11,349 nucleotides of DNA from assembly GCA_002702945.1 (NCBI GenBank), contig PADF01000025.1, positions 1 to 11,349 of the forward strand. Direction: 5' to 3'. Shown here in pieces: positions 5,372-11,349 of the stretch (position 1 is the first letter of the stretch; each line of letters opens with the position of its first letter). The position numbers and the translations under genes were made by a program. Source of the stretch: Methanobacteriota archaeon (lineage in GTDB: Archaea; Thermoplasmatota; Poseidoniia; Poseidoniales; Poseidoniaceae). The notes beneath the pieces are model-generated. The model was not told the DNA's origin. It did no database searches and saw nothing but the letters and a program-made list of their open reading frames with translations.

Positions 5372-7834
5372 ATGCGTTGTCAGTTTTTAGTCGCATTACT
5401 GCTGTGCATGATTATTTCTCCTGTAGCCTTAGGACAAACCGAAGGTCGTGCACCACCCTCATGCTCTGAAAGTAATGTTGCAGATATTTCTAACTCATTA
5501 TCTCTCGATGCAAATCTCTGTTGGAAGATGAATTTGGGAACACTTCAACCAGGTGATGTCTATGAGGTAGAAGTCAATATTATCAATGATGCTATTGACG
5601 TTTTATTTTTTGACCAAAGTACCATTCAATCTTATGATTTAGGACAATCTTATCGTTCACAATTAGATAGTAAATCTTCTATTGAAAACGCCTCAGGCGG
5701 ATATAATTTCCATTGGAAAGTACCCGCTTCAATAAATCCAAAAACATGGTATATCGTTTTAGATAATTTGGCTCATGATGGAGACCAAGGGTTTGGAGAT
5801 CAAGGAGGCGCAACTAGCCAAATTTCCCTTGATTTTACTAAACTACAAGATTCCTATTGGACTCCATATCATGATGTACTTTCAGTTCCTGCTCAATCAT
5901 ACCAAACACTGCTTTCAGGAGACGACTTGAAATTAGACTCCGGAACTACCATAGTTCTAACTGCATGGGAATTGGAAGGAGTGGGAGATGTCTATCTACA
6001 GACAAAGCAAATGCATGATTTATATGTTTCAGGAGGTGTTGGCCAATTATACATAACCACAACCGAAATGCAATCTATTACTACTTCCGATTCTACTACT
6101 TGGGTCGTGCCAAATGAACTTGAAGGCGAAGAATTGGTTTTGATAGTAGATAATACGGATAATCCCGTTGGAGGCGGCGATGGTTCTCAAGATGTTAGAA
6201 TTACAGTTAGAGTTCAACTAGCACCTCCAATCGACCCACAAATATCTGTTGCTAACTTAGGTATTACTTCGATAGGCGTTGGATTAGATTTAGATTCTAT
6301 GGCGACTCCAAATCTATTAGATCAAATTGAAACATTGAGTTGGGATTTTGATGATAGTGTTGACGTCGATGGAGATGGAATTTTCGATAATGATGCTGAC
6401 CAAGAAGGTTGGCAAGCAGTAGGGGTTTGGAATTCACCGGGTCAAAAAGTGGTAACTCTAACAGCCTCTTCAAAAGACTCACAAATAGCGAAGACAAATA
6501 GAACCATTACTGTTCAAGACACTGTTCCACCAACAGCAATAATTTCGAGTTCTGGCCAGGTAATTAGTGGTGGATGGAAGACAGATTTGAATGAAGAAAT
6601 TCCATTCAGTTGTAGCGATAGTACCGATGATGATGAAGTCGTATTATGTAGTTGGACACTAGATGGAGAATTTTATGATGAGAATTCTACTATCGCTCTT
6701 TCATGGTCTAATATTGGAAACCATGTTTTAGTTTTGACAGTAGCAGACCCAGCGGGAAATAGCAATTCAATTAGCAAAAATATAGTAGTAAACGATGATT
6801 CAGATCCTGTTTTAGATCAATCTAAATTGGAATTATTAGCAGATTCTGGGGTTGAGGGCACACCTTTGAAATTTAGCGCATCTGCAATTGATTCGTATGA
6901 CCAAAGTTACCAGTTAACATATCACTGGGACTTGGATCCAAACGTTGATTCAGATGGAAATGGAAATAATAACGATGATCCTAATTTTGTAGGTTCGGAG
7001 GTCGAAATTATCTTTGAACAAACAGGAAGAGTAGATGTTGTTTTAACAGTTATTGATCAATCAGGAAACACAGATTCCCACCCATTTTCAGTAAATGTTG
7101 CCGCTGAATCTGAACCAACGAGTATTTTCGCCTTTGTAATCGTAATTTTATTCATAGGAGTAATCACCATGGCGGTTTCAATGATCGGTTATCGTAGATG
7201 GCAAGGTAATATTGCATTGGAGTTACTTACTGGCCGCGGCCTTTCACAGGCTGAAGCAAAAGCCCATATTAGAATGGTAAATCAAAAAATGAAAGTTCCA
7301 ATTTTCGCCTCTGCTTCAGTTATTGCTGGTTTAGATACAAATCAACCTGTGGAATCTTCACAGGAAAAAGAAGAACGGGCCAAACAAGTCCACTATGACT
7401 CAATTTATGGTTCAAAACAACAAGATCCTAACGCTGGATTCGCTCCTCAGAATAACACCTTTCAACCCATAGTTAGGCAAGTTAGCCAAGGTAGTCAAAC
7501 CGCTGCAGCTGATGCATTGGCTATGTTCGCAGAGGATGAGACTGAAACGATAATTGAATCTAGAACCAATCAACAACCAGAAAAGGTAGTTGAAACCAAG
7601 GTAAATAGTGGAGGTATAGAGTTGCCACAGAATATCAAAACTAGAATTTCAACACCAGTTAAAGAGCCAGTTGAAGAGCCTATTCAAGAGCCCAACAAAG
7701 TAATAGATGATACGAGAAGTATTACGTGCCCTGAATGTAATCATCAGTTTAGTATTAAGATTCCACAAGGTGTTGAACAAGCAGTTGTTGCTTGTCCTTC
7801 TTGTAATATTGATTTCGGAATAGAATTTGCTTGA
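5372..7834 (+). CDS. Type I membrane protein: tandem beta modules, three PKD-like domains, membrane span, cytoplasmic zinc ribbon
   Basis: An 820-residue surface protein. Residues 1-21 are a signal peptide (cleavage expected near A-L-G). Residues 44-158 and 159-283 are two related beta modules, each with a W-x-V-P strand, an I-V-L/V-D-N strand and a G/D-rich loop. Three PKD-like Ig domains follow at about 288-382, 386-474 and 477-576; the first and third have W-D-F-D and W-D-L-D and carry D/N/G-rich inserts (331-342, 524-537) likely to bind calcium. C414 and C426 in the second could pair. Residues 584-606 span the membrane, followed by G-Y-R-R-W. The cytoplasmic part has a short helical G-L-S-Q-A-E-A-K motif (623-630), a long disordered linker with E-P-V-E-E-P repeats (765-774), and a zinc ribbon C786-x2-C789...C808-x2-C811. 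No enzyme domain is visible. Adhesion, surface organisation or signalling across the membrane are possible; the role is unknown. Confidence 0.9.
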   Translation: MRCQFLVALLLCMIISPVALGQTEGRAPPSCSESNVADISNSLSLDANLCWKMNLGTLQPGDVYEVEVNIINDAIDVLFFDQSTIQSYDLGQSYRSQLDSKSSIENASGGYNFHWKVPASINPKTWYIVLDNLAHDGDQGFGDQGGATSQISLDFTKLQDSYWTPYHDVLSVPAQSYQTLLSGDDLKLDSGTTIVLTAWELEGVGDVYLQTKQMHDLYVSGGVGQLYITTTEMQSITTSDSTTWVVPNELEGEELVLIVDNTDNPVGGGDGSQDVRITVRVQLAPPIDPQISVANLGITSIGVGLDLDSMATPNLLDQIETLSWDFDDSVDVDGDGIFDNDADQEGWQAVGVWNSPGQKVVTLTASSKDSQIAKTNRTITVQDTVPPTAIISSSGQVISGGWKTDLNEEIPFSCSDSTDDDEVVLCSWTLDGEFYDENSTIALSWSNIGNHVLVLTVADPAGNSNSISKNIVVNDDSDPVLDQSKLELLADSGVEGTPLKFSASAIDSYDQSYQLTYHWDLDPNVDSDGNGNNNDDPNFVGSEVEIIFEQTGRVDVVLTVIDQSGNTDSHPFSVNVAAESEPTSIFAFVIVILFIGVITMAVSMIGYRRWQGNIALELLTGRGLSQAEAKAHIRMVNQKMKVPIFASASVIAGLDTNQPVESSQEKEERAKQVHYDSIYGSKQQDPNAGFAPQNNTFQPIVRQVSQGSQTAAADALAMFAEDETETIIESRTNQQPEKVVETKVNSGGIELPQNIKTRISTPVKEPVEEPIQEPNKVIDDTRSITCPECNHQFSIKIPQGVEQAVVACPSCNIDFGIEFA

Positions 7835-7842
7835 TATATCAA
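7831..7842. repeat. 12-base perfect palindrome over the stop codon
   Basis: TTGATATATCAA is its own reverse complement and contains the TGA stop of the PKD-domain gene. It could be an operator or a chance AT-rich palindrome. T-tracts at 7850-7854 and 7860-7863 follow and could terminate the upstream gene; TTTTTAAC (7850-7857) is also a weak TATA candidate for the next gene. Confidence 0.35.
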
Positions 7843-7887
7843 AAGTGAATTTTTAACGATTTTGTAATCAAAAAGGGGATGGTTTGA

Positions 7888-7909
7888 CATAGGTGAAATG
7901 GCACCTGTG
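7888..7909 (+). promoter_or_regulatory. Hairpin placing the start codon of the giant secreted protein in its loop
   Basis: CATAGGTG (7888-7895) can pair with CACCTGTG (7902-7909): 8 base pairs, one of them T-G wobble. The 6-base loop AAATGG contains the ATG at 7898. The SD-like AGGTGA is tied up in the stem. If transcribed, the hairpin could control translation; it could also point to a later start (GTG 7907 or ATG 7913). Confidence 0.4.
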
Positions 7910-10900
7910 ATTATGGATGAGTGTGAACCGCGTCTAATACGCGCTGGTCTACCTCAATTACATGATAATCGCAAAAGTGCTGTTTTTCTTGTGCTGCTGA
8001 TGTTTGTGTCAGTAGCCCAACCTGTAACTGCAGATAGTTCGATTTCTCGCGATGACTTCGATGTACTCGATGCTTTGATGGAGACATTGAATATGAGAAA
8101 AGAGAATGGAGAAGCAGAAATTGCCAATTCATTGGCTGAAAGTGCATTGAGTGCCGTCGATGCTGCGGCTAGACCGGTTGGAGATGACGATCCGCTAACC
8201 GTAGCAAACAAATTCTTGGATAATGTTTCGATGCGTGATTCAAGTGCATATGAAGCAGATCATCCCCGCCCATACGAATTTTTGATGGACAGGTCCACTC
8301 AACCTGAAGGATTCCCAGATAATCTATTTGATACTCTATTTTCAACCGCTGCTCTGGGCAATGGAGATATTTTAGCGATTGGAATTAATACTTATGCTGT
8401 TTATGTAAACTTCACATCAAGGAATAATGGGCCATCATACGAAGCATGGGAAAGAGGAACATTCACTGGAGAGTTAATAGTTGATGGACAAATCGCTCTT
8501 TTTGATAATTACATTGATATCGACGGAGATGGCTCTGATGATTTAATTGTAGCCTTAACCATTGAAGGAATAATCAATCAAGGAGATGGTTTTGGTGCTG
8601 AAACTAGCCCTGGTTTATTGGGGATTCCTATTATTGATAAACTTTGGATTAAGCCAACATTCCAATGGAAAGTTGAGGCAATAAACCTTGATGACCCTCT
8701 TTGGGGTTCTTTGAAACATTTAGAAGTTAGTCTGATGAAAGGCTTGGCATTTGATATTACATTGGACGATTCTGAATCATATGGCATGGTCGTAGATACT
8801 AGGTTTACTCAACCGCCATACCGATTTACTCTAGGAATTGGAATAGATAGAATAGAATTCGATGTATCTGCGCAAAATGTATTACAACTCGCACTTGGGA
8901 CATTTTTCAATACCCTAAATTCATCTGAGTTAGCCTTGACTTCTATTTCAGCACCATTTTCAGTTCAAATTTCTAATCCAAACGAACCAGGTTCATCACT
9001 TCAAAATGATTGTCAGGACCCTGGATATTTTGATCCATTTGCAGACAATATAGCAGAAAGTGATGAACATAAATGTGGATTTGGAGTGGGTGTAGGTTTC
9101 ATTAGATTTGATGGTGATGGAGGTGGTTCAGCAGCCCCAGTTTTAGAGATGAGTTATTTGGATGCAGGCTTCCATCCCGAAGTTGGAGAAACTACTCTGC
9201 CGTCTGAAGTAGATATAACAATAAGAAACGATAACTTAGGTGAAAATACCTTTGATACAGTTGAAATATTTTCAGATTTAGGAAGTGATGTTTATCTTCA
9301 TTACTACGAAGACCGCTCAAATGTAACAGAAGGGGACTCAGAGTTTGGTAATACAACCGATGCTAGGGTGTGGATTCATGGCTTACCTTCTGGCTCCATG
9401 CCAACCGAAGAAATCGCTTCATATTTCACCATGCTTGGAGAGGCCCCAGGGTCCGCGAATTTACCAGGTGATGTTCCTTCAAGACTATCATGGATTATTG
9501 GAATTAAAAATTTCTCAGGCGACAATACTGGTAATGTTGACGACCCTACTCTACCAATAAATCCTGTCGAAGCACCTAATACTCTCATAGCAATTGCTGG
9601 TACTGAAAAGATAGATCGCCTAGAATATAAATCTACATTCAAGCGTGGAGGTTTTGATACCGATGCCTCGTCTTTACAAATTGAAATTGAACAAGTACCT
9701 GAGGTGATAATTATCGAAGGAAGTTTCCTTGTTTCACCCACCGGAATTGACCGAGTCAATTTTGATAATCCGAATCTCAATTCTATCGCACAGATATTAG
9801 ATAATGCCCTGCTTTCAGTGGTAGAAGTCGTACTTGATATTGGAGAAATTGTCAATTCCCTTCCTGATTCAATAGTTAGTACTGCAGGGTCTTCGGGAGG
9901 GACTCTAGAATTACATTGCTTTAGCCAAGTCAAAGGAAATATTGGAGGTAGTCCAAGGACTAGTGAATCTATTGGCAGAATAACTTTTGCATTTTCAAGT
10001 AATGACCATCCATGGATTCCAGACACTGACCACTTGTTGATTTCACAGGATAGTTCCATTGACCAAGTTCTTGGAAAACAAGGCCCTGTTGACCCGCTCG
10101 TTCCAGTTGCAATGAGTTTGAGAATAGCAGGAATTTCAGATGTGATATATTCTTATGATCCCGATACAAATATTCGAGATATAGAGGTTAAAGGAGATAA
10201 TGGGGGCCCACTACTAATGGGCCATATCAAACATGATGGGTTAGATTTAGAATCTGCAATTACTCAATCCGCTTTATTCTCAAATAGACCCTCTAGTTTA
10301 CAAATTATACAGACTTCTGATGACTTGACATACCAAGCAAGTTCAACAATCTCTTCAATTACCTATGGTGGAAAGAGTCCTACCCAACAAAATGCAATCA
10401 AATTAAATGGCTTGCCTACTAATTTTGGGTTGGTATTAGGAGATACATTGGGATATTCCGCTAGTGAATCAATGGAATCAATTCAAATTCAGTTGTCAAA
10501 TGCAACAAATCCTGTTACAATGGATGGAGACCATTTTAGATTCTGGGTTGATGAGGACAATTCAGAAGCAAGTATGAGTCTTCAAATTTCAGATGTTTTG
10601 AGTTTGAAACGTTTTTCTCCACAAGTACCCAATGCAACAGGCCCTGAAGGTAATTCACAAATCGAATTGATTAGAACTCAATCATCTCCATTCCACGTAT
10701 TGCTCGAAGATCAATCCAATTATGAAGACTCATTCCTTGGAATGAATGGAAGAATTGCAATTGACCCATTACCCTCTAATATCACTCTAGAATTCCCCAG
10801 TGGCGTAGATTCATCTGGATTGGAGTTGCCGAATTTTGATGAAGGTGAAGGTGTTGAAGCTCTATCTTTCTTCTTAGGCGATTTAGTGGACTTTGGTTCA

Positions 10901-11349
10901 TCAGTCAATGACGTTGTTTATGACTTTATCAAAGATTTAGCTGGGACAGAAGATGATGAAGAAGATTTTGCTTTGGGCCTTAATCTGTTGACAGGTGAGA
11001 GTTTCAATCTCAGTATTGATGTTAGAAAAGGAGATAATTTCCAAGAAGTGCCGGATTGGGCTCATGGGATCTCGGCAAATATTTTTGAGGCTACAGTAAT
11101 TGATTTCAATGTCTCGAGAATGCCTTCTTTAACGCAATCTTCAAAATCAGTAATCGATGCTGCTTTGGTCGATTTCAAGATTGATTCCAATGAGCAACAG
11201 GACGTATTAAATGCCCTATTAAGTGCAAATATTACTCAGTTTGATGATTTAGTAATGGCTCTTGAAGATGGAGTTGTTTATGGTTTTGAGATGAATGGCT
11301 TGAATTTAACCCAGTTAGATAGTTTAGGCATAGAATTGGAATTTAGGCG
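7898..11349 (+). CDS. Giant secreted protein of unknown function (C-terminus beyond the right edge)
   Basis: One frame is open from the ATG at 7898 to the window end: 1150 residues without a stop, so it is a real gene cut by the edge. Residues 26-45 form a signal peptide core (K-S-A-V-F then hydrophobic, cleavage expected after V-T-A), after an unusually long 25-residue polar lead. Otherwise the protein is beta-rich, acidic and poor in lysine and cysteine. Residues 207-215 (D-I-D-G-D-G-S-D-D) resemble an EF-hand or FG-GAP-type calcium loop. At least a dozen N-x-S/T sequons are spread along it, fitting a glycosylated outer protein. A degenerate unit, proline followed by alternating hydrophobic strands, recurs near residues 306, 601, 736, 840, 959 and 1052. 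An acidic run (D-D-E-E-D) lies near the C-terminal part. I recognise no named domain. It follows the PKD-domain gene by 63 bases on the same strand. Start alternatives are GTG 7907 and ATG 7913. Confidence 0.88.
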   Translation, partial: MAPVIMDECEPRLIRAGLPQLHDNRKSAVFLVLLMFVSVAQPVTADSSISRDDFDVLDALMETLNMRKENGEAEIANSLAESALSAVDAAARPVGDDDPLTVANKFLDNVSMRDSSAYEADHPRPYEFLMDRSTQPEGFPDNLFDTLFSTAALGNGDILAIGINTYAVYVNFTSRNNGPSYEAWERGTFTGELIVDGQIALFDNYIDIDGDGSDDLIVALTIEGIINQGDGFGAETSPGLLGIPIIDKLWIKPTFQWKVEAINLDDPLWGSLKHLEVSLMKGLAFDITLDDSESYGMVVDTRFTQPPYRFTLGIGIDRIEFDVSAQNVLQLALGTFFNTLNSSELALTSISAPFSVQISNPNEPGSSLQNDCQDPGYFDPFADNIAESDEHKCGFGVGVGFIRFDGDGGGSAAPVLEMSYLDAGFHPEVGETTLPSEVDITIRNDNLGENTFDTVEIFSDLGSDVYLHYYEDRSNVTEGDSEFGNTTDARVWIHGLPSGSMPTEEIASYFTMLGEAPGSANLPGDVPSRLSWIIGIKNFSGDNTGNVDDPTLPINPVEAPNTLIAIAGTEKIDRLEYKSTFKRGGFDTDASSLQIEIEQVPEVIIIEGSFLVSPTGIDRVNFDNPNLNSIAQILDNALLSVVEVVLDIGEIVNSLPDSIVSTAGSSGGTLELHCFSQVKGNIGGSPRTSESIGRITFAFSSNDHPWIPDTDHLLISQDSSIDQVLGKQGPVDPLVPVAMSLRIAGISDVIYSYDPDTNIRDIEVKGDNGGPLLMGHIKHDGLDLESAITQSALFSNRPSSLQIIQTSDDLTYQASSTISSITYGGKSPTQQNAIKLNGLPTNFGLVLGDTLGYSASESMESIQIQLSNATNPVTMDGDHFRFWVDEDNSEASMSLQISDVLSLKRFSPQVPNATGPEGNSQIELIRTQSSPFHVLLEDQSNYEDSFLGMNGRIAIDPLPSNITLEFPSGVDSSGLELPNFDEGEGVEALSFFLGDLVDFGSSVNDVVYDFIKDLAGTEDDEEDFALGLNLLTGESFNLSIDVRKGDNFQEVPDWAHGISANIFEATVIDFNVSRMPSLTQSSKSVIDAALVDFKIDSNEQQDVLNALLSANITQFDDLVMALEDGVVYGFEMNGLNLTQLDSLGIELEFR

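Noticed and set aside
5208..5396. 62-codon minus-strand open frame over the RNase Z end and the next promoter
   Set aside because: Antisense to conserved coding sequence and to the likely promoter; no motif.
6297..6497. 66-codon minus-strand open frame in the PKD region
   Set aside because: Its histidine-rich sequence is the reverse reading of the acidic calcium-type insert codons.
7911..8211. Two overlapping minus-strand open frames (78 and 85 codons)
   Set aside because: They are antisense to the signal peptide and N-terminus of the giant secreted protein and encode low-complexity sequence.
8578..8787. 69-codon minus-strand open frame
   Set aside because: Antisense to the giant secreted protein, with no motif or start signal.
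9345..9560. 71-codon plus-strand open frame in another frame
   Set aside because: A shadow of the giant gene; the composition looks random.
9376..10059. 227-codon minus-strand open frame
   Set aside because: It lies wholly inside the giant plus-strand gene, which is open for 1150 codons with a signal peptide; the antisense translation shows no domain, and no start signal supports it.
9969..10169. 66-codon minus-strand open frame
   Set aside because: Antisense to the giant gene, short and featureless.
10720..10908. 62-codon minus-strand open frame rich in K, S and P
   Set aside because: The composition comes from reading acidic and phenylalanine codons of the giant gene backwards; no independent support.
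1..11349. CRISPR array, insertion sequence, integrase, tRNA, rRNA or defence system
   Set aside because: No regularly spaced repeats, transposase or nuclease signatures, or RNA-gene-like stretches were seen; the gaps between genes are under about 105 bases.

Overview
The window looks like a piece of an archaeal chromosome, most probably from a marine planktonic euryarchaeon of the Marine Group II (Candidatus Poseidoniales) type. This is an inference. It rests on TATA-box-like elements about 26-30 bases upstream of several start codons (leaderless transcripts), a free-standing PRC-barrel protein, a photolyase suited to sunlit water, large secreted PKD-type proteins with TATA-driven starts, and AT-rich, densely packed DNA. 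No 16S rRNA, tRNA or other decisive marker is present.

Layout. Positions 1-2240 carry three minus-strand genes, read right to left: a secreted/membrane protein with a transthyretin-like outer domain and a C2H2-like zinc-binding tail (1596-2240), an aldo/keto reductase (721-1557), and the N-terminal part of a DUF3592-like membrane protein that runs off the left edge (1-659). A 94-base divergent promoter region (2241-2334) separates this unit from a plus-strand DNA photolyase/cryptochrome gene (2335-3822), which ends in a hairpin plus T-run. Next comes a small plus-strand operon of a PRC-barrel protein (3925-4185) and an RNase Z-like metallo-beta-lactamase (4195-5325), 9 bases apart and linked by a GAGG ribosome binding site. 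The right half is extracellular: a type I membrane protein of 820 residues with two related N-terminal modules, three PKD-like domains, one membrane span and a cytoplasmic zinc ribbon (5372-7834), then the first 1150 residues of a giant secreted protein of unknown function that runs off the right edge (7898-11349).

How they fit together. The PRC-barrel/RNase Z pair and the photolyase are housekeeping or maintenance genes (tRNA 3' processing, UV repair). The other genes are mostly cell-surface proteins. Two of them (1596-2240 and 5372-7834) share one design: beta-rich ectodomain, single membrane span, cytoplasmic zinc-binding tail. I see no CRISPR array, insertion sequence, integrase, toxin-antitoxin pair or recognisable defence system. 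The least explained parts are the giant secreted protein with its degenerate repeat and start-codon hairpin, the two surface proteins with zinc-binding tails, and the photolyase with an altered flavin pocket.
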